Source of the DNA: an uncultured Ruegeria sp.
GTDB taxonomy: Bacteria; Pseudomonadota; Alphaproteobacteria; Rhodobacterales; Rhodobacteraceae
Assembly (NCBI RefSeq): GCF_947504215.1
Contig: NZ_CANNGO010000001.1
Location: forward strand, 1,012,472-1,076,471
Direction: 5' to 3'
DNA: 64,000 nucleotides
Part shown: positions 34,279 through 43,035 of the stretch, piece after piece
Layout: each line of letters starts with the position of its first letter
How positions within the stretch are numbered: the first letter of the stretch is position 1
Notes under the pieces: generated by a model
The model's input: only the letters and a program-made list of their open reading frames with translations
Told to the model about the DNA's origin: nothing
The model's database searches: none
Made by a program: the position numbers and the translations under genes

Positions 34279-35352
34279 TTATTCGGCCGTCCAGTCACGC
34301 ACTCCGGTGAAACCGGCGTCTTGAAGCTTGCCAAGGTAGGCGGCCAGCATTTCCGTTCCTTGTTCGCCGTTGTCATTCAGCGTCGCGGCCCATTCTTGCG
34401 CGACATTCGGCATGGCGTTTGCCCAGGCCGCGCGGTCTTCGTCCGAAACCTCAACGATCGTTCCGCCCGCTTCAACATAAGCATCCCGTGAGGCAGCAGC
34501 CCTGTCCATTGCAATACCGGCGACATGGTCACGGTAGTCGATGGCAACCGCCGTCAATACCTCTTTGACTTCGTCCGGCAGGCTTGCCCAATAGTCTGCA
34601 TTAACCGTGATGGTTTTTGAGTTCACAGCACCCAGATCGGCCTTGAGCATATACGGGGCAACTTCAGCGATCTTGAACGTCTTCGCCGCTTCGGGCCACA
34701 GCATTCCACAATCAACCAGACCCGTCTGAAGCATGTTGTAGAAATCGGTCAGCCCACCACGCACACCTGCCGCATCCTTGATGCCTTCGAGATACCGCAA
34801 GTTGAGACCGGCACCGGCAATCTTGCGCCCCTCTAGGTCCGAAACGGAAGCAACCGGTTCCGTGCAGAAAATCTGATATGTGTCGAGCACAACACCCGTG
34901 GCCAGATACACCTGGTTCTGTGCGGCAAACTCGTTCTGCATCGCCGGGTATTCGCGTGCGATTTCATCTACGGCCTTGGCCACGGCACGGGAATCCGATG
35001 CCACAAAGGGTGTCGATCCCGAAATACCCTGACTGGGCAGCTTCGAAGAATGGAAGATGGTTGTGACGATGCCTATGTCACCAAGGCCCAGCTGGATTCC
35101 TTCCAGAACGCCTTTCGGCTTTACGATTGAACCGCCATAATTTTCTTGCCAGTTCATCTTGTAGTTGCCGGATTCGGCCAGTCGCTTGTCCACTTCCGGA
35201 ATGAAGAAGTTGGTGAATTCTTTCACCCACAATGCCCGGTCTGGGTAGCCGTCGATGACAACGGCAGAAATAGTTTCTTCTGCTGCGGCGGGCAGCGCCA
35301 TGACGCTTGCCAGAGCAGCTCCGATAAGGCTGCGTTTGGTCCAGATTTTCAT
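34279..35352 (-). CDS. dctP: TRAP transporter periplasmic solute-binding protein (DctP)
   Basis: 357 aa. Signal peptide (TKRSLIGAALASVMALPAAA) and DctP fold (GLGDIGIVTTIFHSSKLPSQ; DLEGRKIAGAGLNLRYLEGI, in which the substrate-carboxylate Arg is expected). GGAGAGAA precedes the ATG. It is longer than the uronate DctP at the left of the window and shares little with it by eye, consistent with a different ligand. Sits after the OsmC gene. Confidence 0.92.
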   Translation of the reverse strand: MKIWTKRSLIGAALASVMALPAAAEETISAVVIDGYPDRALWVKEFTNFFIPEVDKRLAESGNYKMNWQENYGGSIVKPKGVLEGIQLGLGDIGIVTTIFHSSKLPSQGISGSTPFVASDSRAVAKAVDEIAREYPAMQNEFAAQNQVYLATGVVLDTYQIFCTEPVASVSDLEGRKIAGAGLNLRYLEGIKDAAGVRGGLTDFYNMLQTGLVDCGMLWPEAAKTFKIAEVAPYMLKADLGAVNSKTITVNADYWASLPDEVKEVLTAVAIDYRDHVAGIAMDRAAASRDAYVEAGGTIVEVSDEDRAAWANAMPNVAQEWAATLNDNGEQGTEMLAAYLGKLQDAGFTGVRDWTAE

Positions 35353-35385
35353 TTCTCTCCTCCCAGAAAGTCGGGCCTTTTGTCT

Positions 35386-35847
35386 TTATTGATTTGTTTT
35401 GACCCAGTTGACGGTCAGGTCCGTGCCTGCCGCTTCAAATAGTTTTGCGATGGCGCAATACTTGGCTGTCTCTTCGCCCACCCGTGTCAGCTCCCCCTGA
35501 CTGGCGGGCGTGTCACATTTCACGGTGAGCTCGATTTCCGGAAACGGAACATCGATCTCCTCCTCCATCAGGACACCGCGCCGATCCAACCGGCATTTCG
35601 CGTCGATTGTCACCGTGCCAAGATCAATTCCTAATCGGTGCGCATTCTTGTGCCCGATGACATTCGTACAGGCGATCAAGGCTGCCATTGCGGTTTCGGT
35701 CGGAGACGGACCAAGATTTGTTCCGCCGCGTTCGACGGGTTCGTCGACAACCACATCAAGATCGCGAATTGGGATCTCGGTACGCGCATGTGTCGGGCAT
35801 TGAGCTGTCGTGCGGTAAGTCACGACAGGTTTCACTTTCATGGCCAC
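35386..35847 (-). CDS. OsmC family protein
   Basis: 153 aa. OsmC/Ohr fold with one Cys in the helix TAMAALIACTNVIG and a second in AKYCAIAKLF, the usual pair for thiol-dependent reduction of organic hydroperoxides. A diagnostic GTNLGPSPTE loop precedes the first. Between the nitroreductase and TRAP genes; may detoxify peroxides made during aromatic oxidation. Some OsmC-like proteins are not peroxidases, so the activity is inferred. Confidence 0.82.
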   Translation of the reverse strand: MAMKVKPVVTYRTTAQCPTHARTEIPIRDLDVVVDEPVERGGTNLGPSPTETAMAALIACTNVIGHKNAHRLGIDLGTVTIDAKCRLDRRGVLMEEEIDVPFPEIELTVKCDTPASQGELTRVGEETAKYCAIAKLFEAAGTDLTVNWVKTNQ

Positions 35848-35859
35848 AGGGTTACCTCC

Positions 35860-36525
35860 TCATGCATAAGAGCAAACCTTTTCGAATGGGAAACGTGGAA
35901 GCTTCTGGAACAAACCGGTCTCGTCCGCGTAGCCCAGATTGCAAAGAAAATTGGACTTGAGCGTCGTGCCAGCGAAGAACTCCTCGTCGACGATCTTGTT
36001 CGAAAAGCCTGACATTGCGCCGACGTCCAACCCGACAGCCCGGGCCGCAATCATGAAGTACGCGCCCTGCAGAGTGCCGTTTCGGTAGGCAGTGTCCGCT
36101 ACGTATTCGGGTTTGTTTTCAAACAAGGGCCGACGGTCTTCGTGTGGGAAAAGAAACGGCAGTTCCTTCCAAAAGTCCAAGTCGTAGGCAATGATCGCCG
36201 TGACCGGTGCATCCATCATCTTTGGCACGTTTTTCGGCTTTAGCGACTTGGCAAGCCGTTCTTTGCCTTCAGGGCTCTTCACGAAAATAAAGCGCGCGGG
36301 CAACGTGTTCATGCTGGTCGCGCCATTGATCGTGATATCATAAATCTCTTCGAGTAGGTCGTCAGCAACCGGTCTATCGGTCCACGCATAGTGAGACCTG
36401 GACTCGCGCAGGATCAAGGCGATCGCGTCATCCGACAGACGTGGAATGCGTTCGCGCAGATCGCGATGATCTTGCTGCGCCTTGGCGCGAAGTGCCTCCA
36501 GCTCTGCCCCGGTCGGTGCGCTCAT
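35860..36525 (-). CDS. Nitroreductase family protein
   Basis: 221 aa from the ATG at 36525, which overlaps the FAH gene stop by 4 bp. FMN-dependent nitroreductase fold: SRSHYAWTDRPVADDLLEEI at the N-terminus, PARFIFVKSPEGKERLAK, and GAYFMIAARAVGLDVGAMSG, the helix and glycine-rich turn near the FMN. Members reduce nitroaromatics, quinones or enones with NAD(P)H. In this operon a quinone or enone reduction is equally plausible. Confidence 0.85.
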   Translation of the reverse strand: MSAPTGAELEALRAKAQQDHRDLRERIPRLSDDAIALILRESRSHYAWTDRPVADDLLEEIYDITINGATSMNTLPARFIFVKSPEGKERLAKSLKPKNVPKMMDAPVTAIIAYDLDFWKELPFLFPHEDRRPLFENKPEYVADTAYRNGTLQGAYFMIAARAVGLDVGAMSGFSNKIVDEEFFAGTTLKSNFLCNLGYADETGLFQKLPRFPFEKVCSYA

Positions 36526-37406
36526 GCCGCAGCCACCCTTGATTTGGCGTCCTTTTCGTCGATGACCGGGCTGGCACAAATGCCGATGCCTTCAATCTCG
36601 ATCTCGACGGTTTCGCCCGGCTTCAACCAACGGGGATTGGGCTTTTTGGCGTGGCCGACGCCCGGCGGCGTGCCCAACGCAATCAGATCTCCGGGCTCTA
36701 GAGTGGTATATTCCGAAATCGTCGCAATGACCTGACGAACGCCCCAAATCATATTAGCGGTGTTCGAGCTTTGCAGGATCTCATCGCCCACACGGCTTTC
36801 GATCTTCAGACCAGATGCTCCGTCGGGCAGTTCGTCCGGCGTTACGGTAAAAGGACCGATCGCGCCCGTATCATCGAAGTTTTTGCCAGGCGTCCATTGA
36901 ACTGTTTTGCGCTGATAGTCCCGCAGCGACCCGTCGTTGAACACGGTGTAACCAAAGACATAATCCAATGCTTCCTCTTCCGAGATATGGCGACCTCGTT
37001 TTCCGACAATCAGCATAAGCTCGGCTTCGTAGTCCAGCTTCTCAGAACAGGCAGGCCGCACCATGGGCTGCCCAGCCGCCATGATCGAGTTTTTCCCGCG
37101 CATGAACAGCGTCGGGTACTCGGGGATGTCGTAACCACCTTCCTTAATGTGGTCCGTGTAGTTCAAACCCATGCAAATGATTGTGCCGGGCGAGGCCACG
37201 GGCAATGCCGGTGTGATAGACGACACAGGTACACTATCTGCAGCGGCGATTTTGTCAGCCATTGAGCCGGCCAATCCCGGCATACCTATCAAACCCATCA
37301 GATCGGAACCGATGGCAGGGTCCAAAGCCGTTAGATTCACTGCGTTTTCACCGTTTACGGCAAAAACCGCTGTGCCTTCCGAAGTTTCTCCCACCAAGTA
37401 TTTCAT
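36522..37406 (-). CDS. Fumarylacetoacetate hydrolase family protein
   Basis: 294 aa. The C-terminal FAH domain has the metal-binding acids in LDYEAELMLIVGKRG and FGYTVFNDGSLRDYQ, and the ending GDLIALGTPPGVG is typical. Members hydrolyse acylpyruvates, decarboxylate oxaloacetate-like acids or isomerise ring-cleavage products. Probable first gene of the minus-strand operon containing the dioxygenase, hence likely to process a ring-cleavage or related diketo acid. Exact reaction not determinable. Confidence 0.87.
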   Translation of the reverse strand: MKYLVGETSEGTAVFAVNGENAVNLTALDPAIGSDLMGLIGMPGLAGSMADKIAAADSVPVSSITPALPVASPGTIICMGLNYTDHIKEGGYDIPEYPTLFMRGKNSIMAAGQPMVRPACSEKLDYEAELMLIVGKRGRHISEEEALDYVFGYTVFNDGSLRDYQRKTVQWTPGKNFDDTGAIGPFTVTPDELPDGASGLKIESRVGDEILQSSNTANMIWGVRQVIATISEYTTLEPGDLIALGTPPGVGHAKKPNPRWLKPGETVEIEIEGIGICASPVIDEKDAKSRVAAA

Positions 37407-37490
37407 TTTTCACCATCCATGTCAGTTCGCTTGATTTTTGCCGACTATTTTGCCATATGTCAAATAATATCGATATTCTTGGAGATCCCG
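37407..37490. promoter_or_regulatory. Divergent promoter with 12-bp perfect palindrome
   Basis: The 84-bp gap between the FAH gene and the YciI-like gene. AATATCGATATT at 37466-37477 is a perfect palindrome, 13 bp before the YciI-like ATG. A plausible operator for the GntR regulator encoded one gene downstream; only the sequence supports this. Confidence 0.35.
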
Positions 37491-37877
37491 ATGGTTGCTT
37501 GGGCAGATTACAAATCAGAAGCGAAAAGCCGTGGCGCACTGGCACTGGAGCTTTATGTTGCACTCAGCACACCGGCCAAAGCGCCAGAGGACGTAAAGGC
37601 GTCACTTCCAGATCACTTGGCGTATCAGGCAGATCTTGAACGCTCGGGGCAGTTGGCTTTTGCCGGGCCGATGTCGGATGAGACCGGTGATCATATGCAA
37701 GGGATGGGCCTGATCATCTATCGCGCTGACAGTCTTGAGGCCGCGCGAAAGCTGGCCGAGGACGATCCCATGCACAAAAGCGGGGCGCGCAGCTTTGTAC
37801 TTCGACGCTGGATGATCAACGAAGGCGCGCTGAACATTTCAGTTGGTCTATCGACGGGAACAAGCGCCCTCAGTTAA
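37491..37877 (+). CDS. YciI-like protein
   Basis: 128 aa from the ATG at 37491 (GGAG eight bases upstream); a start at 37419 would lie across the divergent promoter. YciI/ferredoxin-like fold: ALELYVALSTPAKAPEDVKA, DHLAYQADLERSGQLAFAGP (with the His-Asp pair typical of the family) and a C-terminal FVLRRWMIN. Family members include muconolactone isomerase-like and dehalogenase-like (TftG) enzymes. Divergent from the dioxygenase operon; probably in the same pathway as an isomerase or lyase. Confidence 0.75.
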   Translation: MVAWADYKSEAKSRGALALELYVALSTPAKAPEDVKASLPDHLAYQADLERSGQLAFAGPMSDETGDHMQGMGLIIYRADSLEAARKLAEDDPMHKSGARSFVLRRWMINEGALNISVGLSTGTSALS

Positions 37878-37919
37878 GAGCACCCAAGAGTTTGCGCCGC
37901 GAAAAAGGAAAAGTCGGAT

Positions 37920-38585
37920 ATGGACGCCATACTAGATACCGAGGGCAAAGAAACATCGGCCACTCATGGTGCATATCGAAGGTTGCGCGAAATGATACTG
38001 ACAGGCGAATTGCCCCCAGGGCAGAAACTCAAGATCGAGCAACTCCGCAAGCTTCTGAACACTGGCGCTAGTCCGGTACGTGAGGCACTTAGCCTGTTAA
38101 CTTCGGACATGCTGGTCGAGCGGATTGACCAGCGCGGGTTCAAGGCGGCACCGGTCAGCAAGTGTAATTTCGAAGAAATCCTTCTACTGCGTTGCAACCT
38201 CGAAGAAACCGCGCTGCGCGCGTCTATCGTCAACGCGGATGCGACCTGGGAGGATCGGCTTGTTTTGCGTCATCACCATATGAAAAGGGCCGGCCAAAAC
38301 GGGTCACACGACTTCGAGGACGCGCACAAAGCGTTTCATTTGGCCTTATTGGACAATTCGAAACTGCCGTTGCTGCTACGGTATTGTTCGCAGCTATACG
38401 ACCTGAACATTCGCTACCGTTATCTAGCGGCCGGCGGGTCGAGCTACAAAAAGCGAAACATCGCCGCCGAGCATCAGCTGATTATGGATGCTGCATTTGA
38501 CCGAGACGCGGATGCCGCAACCCGGCATTTGATCGATCACTACTGTCGAACGGGTGAATACCTGAGCAGTCAGATGGGCTCATGA
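37920..38585 (+). CDS. GntR-family (FCD) transcriptional regulator
   Basis: 221 aa. The winged helix ends in LNTGASPVREALSLLTSDML, the GntR recognition region, followed by an all-helical FCD domain with candidate ligand residues (LLRCNLEETALRAS, FEDAHKAFHLALLDN, EHQLIMDAAF). AAAGGAAAAG precedes the ATG. It follows the YciI-like gene on the same strand and is the obvious regulator of the FAH/dioxygenase operon. Effector unknown. Confidence 0.88.
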   Translation: MDAILDTEGKETSATHGAYRRLREMILTGELPPGQKLKIEQLRKLLNTGASPVREALSLLTSDMLVERIDQRGFKAAPVSKCNFEEILLLRCNLEETALRASIVNADATWEDRLVLRHHHMKRAGQNGSHDFEDAHKAFHLALLDNSKLPLLLRYCSQLYDLNIRYRYLAAGGSSYKKRNIAAEHQLIMDAAFDRDADAATRHLIDHYCRTGEYLSSQMGS

Positions 38586-38619
38586 TCTGCAACGGAATTC
38601 GTTTCTGGTCGATCTATCA

Positions 38620-39212
38620 GGCTCATGACCCATTGATTTCCGTTGTTCTGCGTGTTTGACCTCCGCGAGAACAAGCGGTGAACGTGTCTGATCTTTTCTG
38701 GTTGAACGACGAGCATATGTCGCATCTGGAACCCTTCGCTCCTAAACCCCACCGAAAGTCTCGCGTTGATGACAGGCGCATCCTGAGTGGTATTACCTTC
38801 ATCAGTCTTAATGGTTTGCGCTGGCGCGATGCGCCGTAGGAATACGGCCCACATAAGACGCTCTAAAACCGCTGGAAGCGATGGAGCAACAAAGGGATCT
38901 TTGCTGAGATGCTGGCTGGCAGCCTGCCGAAGGTCGAATGGCGTCTTGGGGACCGCGGTTACGACGCCTACTAGTTCAGAGAAGCGTTGAAAGACAAAGG
39001 GATACGTGCCGGTATCCCCAGTCAGAAACAACGCAAATCAACTATCCGATACGACAAGCGGCACTGTAAAAGACGCAACAGGATCGAGATCATGTTCGGC
39101 AGGCTCAAGGATGGGCGGAGGGTTGCGACCCGCTACGACTGATGCCCGAAGGTCTTCCTGTCAGCAATCGCGCTTGCCGCTCTCGTCACCTATTGGGTAT
39201 GAGTCCTGAGCC
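38620..39212 (+). mobile_element. Defective IS5-family (IS427-like) element with terminal inverted repeats
   Basis: Left end GGCTCATGACCCATT at 38620-38634 and right end TATGAGTCCTGAGCC at 39198-39212 match as inverted repeats in 12 of 15 positions. Between them is a broken transposase gene (separate entry). At under 600 bp it is shorter than active members (about 800-900 bp), consistent with an internal deletion. Confidence 0.7.
38678..39202 (+). pseudogene. IS5-family transposase, inactivated
   Basis: One frame from GTG 38678 to TGA 39202 (175 codons) reads as an IS5/IS427 transposase: LNGLRWRDAP near the N-terminus, LPKVEWRLGDRGYDAY, and KRRNRIEIMFGRLKDGRRVA plus FLSAIALAALVTYWV at the end. 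It carries four internal in-frame stops and lacks the central segment with the first catalytic Asp, joined between AEMLAG and SLPKVE. It cannot be active. Confidence 0.8.
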
Positions 39213-39277
39213 TAGGGTCATTTGAGATAAGGCTGTCGCGAAAAATGCAGTTCCAGAAAGCACCTCTCGGAAAGAAA

Positions 39278-40312
39278 ATGCCTGGAATAGAGCAATTATC
39301 GATCCTGATGCCGATTAGTTTTGGCGCTGTTATCATCAATACGATGCCGATCTGGCTTGCAGAGCTTGCAGACCATCGGCAGGTGTCTGAACCCCTCGCC
39401 GGTGGGCTTGGGAGCTTGGTCCTTTTGACAGCCGCAGTTGCATGCGCGGTTCCGGCCCGGAGGAAAGCCGGCCTGTTTGTCCGGCTGTGTATCCCTATGG
39501 CACTCTTGGTTCTCGCGCTCGGCGAGCGATTGTCGATAATTTTCATTGGTTTGACCTGTATATTGCTTGGGGCGGCATTTGGTTTTGTGACGAAACGGGC
39601 GCTGCATGCCTTGCAACAAGAGGGCGACCCCTTGAAGCTTGTCAGCGCGGCCCTCTCAATTGGTCTTGGCTTTTCATTTGTAATCTATCTTGTGCTGTCT
39701 GCTTCTTCGCTGCGCGTTTTATGGATTTTGGTAACTGCATCTGTATGCCTGTTGCTTGTTAGGCCGCAGAACACCCCCAAAACCATCCGCTGCCAACGGC
39801 ATGAATCTACGATCGATTTGCCGCTTGGATATGTTCCCTTTTTCATCATGATGGGCGCTTATTGGAGTTTTTTGGAACTATACGGCCAATCAATCAGCCC
39901 ACAGGGCGGAATGGCAACGTGGCTTCTTTTCAGCCTTGTCACCGGTGCCATTGGATCATTCGTTGCTGGGTTGATTCCGCCCCGCCATTGGCGCCGGGTG
40001 CAGGCAATTGCATTGCTGGCGGCAGTTCTTACCGGCGCGGCAAGCTACATCGCCCCGCACATGGATTTTCTCGGCTTTACTATCGTGGCCAACGGGTTTT
40101 TTCTGTTTCTGTTTTTTCCGATTTACATCGCCTCCCGTCAGGACCGAGCACCCATGGCCATGGCGAGCTACTTGCTTGGATTTGCCTTTGGCGGCCTCGT
40201 CGGAGCATTTGTTTTGCAAATCGCAGGCTACCCAGGTCTTGGTCTGGCGATCTTAGCCTCTGGTTTTATCGCGGTGTTGTCGGGGCCAAATGGGCTCTTT
40301 CATCGATCTTGA
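39278..40312 (+). CDS. MFS-like membrane transporter
   Basis: 344 aa from the ATG at 39278 (GGAAAG just upstream); an ATG at 39245 would add 11 residues. Around ten hydrophobic segments separated by a central polar loop (about 165-185), so two bundles of helices as in MFS proteins, though shorter than the usual 400 aa. No signature identifies the substrate. Its last 47 bp overlap the 3' end of the convergent regulator gene. It follows the dead IS element, which may have removed original upstream DNA. Confidence 0.65.
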   Translation: MPGIEQLSILMPISFGAVIINTMPIWLAELADHRQVSEPLAGGLGSLVLLTAAVACAVPARRKAGLFVRLCIPMALLVLALGERLSIIFIGLTCILLGAAFGFVTKRALHALQQEGDPLKLVSAALSIGLGFSFVIYLVLSASSLRVLWILVTASVCLLLVRPQNTPKTIRCQRHESTIDLPLGYVPFFIMMGAYWSFLELYGQSISPQGGMATWLLFSLVTGAIGSFVAGLIPPRHWRRVQAIALLAAVLTGAASYIAPHMDFLGFTIVANGFFLFLFFPIYIASRQDRAPMAMASYLLGFAFGGLVGAFVLQIAGYPGLGLAILASGFIAVLSGPNGLFHRS

Positions 40313-41855
40313 GGCCAGCTTGGGCCCAGTGCTCAAGCGCAGATGCTACCAGATCTCCGTTCGCCTCCCACATCGCGAGCTCGTCCATGACGCGGGTCTC
40401 AAAACCTGGGAACACATTGCGCAATATGGCGGCTTCGCCGCTGGCAGCCGTTTTGTCGCCCGTTGCAGAATAGAGCCAGACAAGATGCGCGTGGTGCCAA
40501 TAAAAGCCCGGCATCGGGTTCAGTTGAATTTCCAGTAGGGCTGCATCAAACAGACCGAGGCGTGCATATCGCCATGTCTTGGCAAAGTGATACCAACCGG
40601 GATGTTCAGGGGATAGCTCGATCGCTTTGTCAAGGAGCGCGATGGCCTCCTCCTCCCGTCCAATAAACGCATAGCAGTGCCCAATTTCAGATAGCACGTC
40701 CGAGTTGCCCGGGTTGAGAGCCAACGCTTTGTCCGCGGCTGCCTCAAACCCTTCGATGTCCCCAACATAGAGGCGACACATAGCGCGCGCCGTTTGCGCG
40801 AACGCATTATGTGGATCGGCGGCCACGGCTTTTTCCGCTGCGACCGTGGATAGAGCCAGCGCGTCGACATCAGCACGTTCGTTGACGTGGTAGCGGAATT
40901 CTTCGAGTAAGACGACCGCATAGGCAGCCCAACCGTTGGACGCGCCGGGATGACGCGCCAAAGCGGATGGAAGCGCCTCGCGCAGCGCGGCATGCAACTG
41001 CAAATCATAGGTGCGATAGTAGCGACGAAAGTCGGCGACTAGACGAAACATTGTCCAGCTTTCGTGAGGTGTCTTTTCCTGCTCTGGTCCGCTCGCACCT
41101 TGCGCCACGGGTCCGTGGGGCCCAGCGATGCGGGCAGCACAAAGCTGCGCAATATGGTCCTGCACGTCGAAGATGGACTGAATCGCTGCTTCACGGTCGA
41201 TCTGTTCGGACACGACAACAGAACCCGAATGGGTCGAGACGAGCTGAACAGTGACTCGCAGCCGTGTCTCTGTGCGCCGGACACTTCCTTCCACGATGTA
41301 ATCAGCGTGGTACTTGCGCTTTATCTCTTCCGGGTCGAGGGCCGCAGTTCGCGCTGCATCGGAGGTGGCCCGCGAAAGTACCATCAGGTCCCTAAAGCGC
41401 GACAGACTTGTGATAATCTCATCCGTCAGCCCATCCGGGATGAACCATGCTTCGGGGTCGGCGCTGGTGTTTCTAAACGGCAGCACCAGAAGGCAGGGCG
41501 CCGCCAGCGCGGGGCTTTGCGCTTCCTTAATATAAGTGACTTGCGTTCTCAGCCGAAACCCTACCCCATGCACGGTTTCGATGATCCGTTGCGCAGCCCC
41601 CGTATCGCCAACGGCGTGACGCGCCTCCTTGATGGCTGTCGAAAGCGTTGCATCGGTGACGATCCGACCGTCCCAGACCCGCGCGATCAAGTCGCCCTTG
41701 CTGACGATCTGATCGTTGGCCTCAATCAAGGCGCGCAAAATTCCGGCCGTCTGGCGGGTCAAGCGGCGCATATCATCGCCACGTTCGGCCGTCATCCGGT
41801 CGAAGTCGATTCTGGCATCTGAAATCTCGATCCTCATCGGACCGACGATACCCAA
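40266..41855 (-). CDS. Winged-helix (OmpR/CadC-type) regulator with TolB/FlgO-like and TPR domains
   Basis: 529 aa. Residues about 1-100 form a Trans_reg_C winged helix (LTRQTAGILRALIEANDQIV, then RVWDGRIVTDATLSTAIKEA). About 115-220 is the TolB/FlgO-like region common in such proteins (LLVLPFRNTSADPEAWFIPD). The C-terminal half has TPR repeats (KALALNPGNSDVLSEIGHCY; LLDKAIELSPEHPGWYHFAK). No membrane helix is evident, so it appears cytoplasmic, unlike CadC. Divergent from the homocysteine methyltransferase run, which it may control. Confidence 0.85.
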   Translation of the reverse strand: MGIVGPMRIEISDARIDFDRMTAERGDDMRRLTRQTAGILRALIEANDQIVSKGDLIARVWDGRIVTDATLSTAIKEARHAVGDTGAAQRIIETVHGVGFRLRTQVTYIKEAQSPALAAPCLLVLPFRNTSADPEAWFIPDGLTDEIITSLSRFRDLMVLSRATSDAARTAALDPEEIKRKYHADYIVEGSVRRTETRLRVTVQLVSTHSGSVVVSEQIDREAAIQSIFDVQDHIAQLCAARIAGPHGPVAQGASGPEQEKTPHESWTMFRLVADFRRYYRTYDLQLHAALREALPSALARHPGASNGWAAYAVVLLEEFRYHVNERADVDALALSTVAAEKAVAADPHNAFAQTARAMCRLYVGDIEGFEAAADKALALNPGNSDVLSEIGHCYAFIGREEEAIALLDKAIELSPEHPGWYHFAKTWRYARLGLFDAALLEIQLNPMPGFYWHHAHLVWLYSATGDKTAASGEAAILRNVFPGFETRVMDELAMWEANGDLVASALEHWAQAGLKIDERAHLAPTTPR

Positions 41856-41985
41856 AGGCTTGATCGGGGGAAAGCTCGGGAAATCCTCAGATTCTTCTCA
41901 GGCTTTTCTCAAGCGATGGGTACTGCTGCCCACTAGGTCTTTTCCCAATGCGCCTCTCCGAGGCATCAGATCGAAAGGATAAACC
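41856..41985. promoter_or_regulatory. Divergent promoter with three direct repeats at 11-bp spacing
   Basis: Heptamers TCCTCAG (41884), TTCTCAG (41895) and TTCTCAA (41906) recur at exactly 11 bp. OmpR/PhoB-type winged helices bind head-to-tail sites with this phasing (as in the PHO box), and the adjacent divergent gene encodes such a domain. Candidate operator for the regulator at 40266-41855. Confidence 0.5.
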
Positions 41986-42921
41986 ATGAAGTATCGTACG
42001 GCTTTGCCACAAATGGCCGGCAAACAGATGATCACGGATGGTGGGCTTGAGACGACGCTCATCTTCTACGACGGGATCGATTTGCCGCTATTCGCCGCGT
42101 TCAAGGCACTCGAAACTGACGCGGGGATTAGTGCGATAGACGCCTATATGGCGCGGTTCGCCAAGATAGCGATCGACGCAAAGCGCGGCTTCATTATGGA
42201 CACGCCGACTTGGAGGGCCAGTGCGCGATGGGCGGCCGAACTCAATATATCGCAGGCCGAATTGCGTACCATTCACCGTGAGGCGGTCGGCTCCTTGATC
42301 CGGTTGCGAGATCGTTGCGAAACTGACCACAGTCCGTTTGTCCTCAACGGTGTGATCGGGCCGCAGGATGACGGTTATGCACCGACAAGGGTCATGTCCG
42401 CGGTAGAAGCAGAGAGCTATCACAGGGCGCAGGTCGGCTGGTTCGATGAGTTTGGTGCTGACATGGTCTCGGCGATCACTATGACATATTCTGACGAAGC
42501 CATCGGCATCGCCAGCGCCGCAAAGACCCAAGGTATGCCGGTCGTGATTGCCTTCACTGTTGAAACCGAAGGGCGACTGCCCTCGGGCGAGTCACTGGCA
42601 GACGCGATCCGCGCGGTTGACGACGCAACGGACACCTATCCGGCTTACTATATGATCAATTGTGCACATCCGGAGCATTTTGTTCACGCACTCGACGGCG
42701 AATGGACAACCCGCATCATGGGACTCAGGGCCAATGCATCCCGAATGAGTCATGCAGAGCTTGACGCATCAGAAACGCTTGATGACGGGGACCCGGACGA
42801 GCTTGGCGCACTTTACGCCGGTATGTCGGCACGACTTCCGAACCTGACCGTGATGGGCGGCTGCTGTGGGACAGATCATCGTCACATTGCGGCGATCTGC
42901 AAGGCGACAAGCGCCGCCTGA
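41986..42921 (+). CDS. Homocysteine S-methyltransferase family protein
   Basis: 311 aa. The zinc site of the family is complete: Cys in YMINCAHPEHF and the Cys pair in MGGCCGTDHRHI. N-terminal LETTLIFYDGIDLPLFAAF is typical. Members transfer a methyl group from S-methylmethionine, SAM or betaines to homocysteine, giving methionine, and do not need cobalamin. AAAGGAT precedes the ATG. First gene of a rightward run; may recycle methyl groups. Confidence 0.9.
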   Translation: MKYRTALPQMAGKQMITDGGLETTLIFYDGIDLPLFAAFKALETDAGISAIDAYMARFAKIAIDAKRGFIMDTPTWRASARWAAELNISQAELRTIHREAVGSLIRLRDRCETDHSPFVLNGVIGPQDDGYAPTRVMSAVEAESYHRAQVGWFDEFGADMVSAITMTYSDEAIGIASAAKTQGMPVVIAFTVETEGRLPSGESLADAIRAVDDATDTYPAYYMINCAHPEHFVHALDGEWTTRIMGLRANASRMSHAELDASETLDDGDPDELGALYAGMSARLPNLTVMGGCCGTDHRHIAAICKATSAA

Positions 42922-43035
42922 AACACCGAAATGTGGGCGCCACGGCGTTCTCCCAAAAAGACAGCCGCATGCGGAAAGCGCCTCATGTGTTCTGTGATCT
43001 TGACTTGAAACCACTACGCAAAAGGATTTTTTTTG

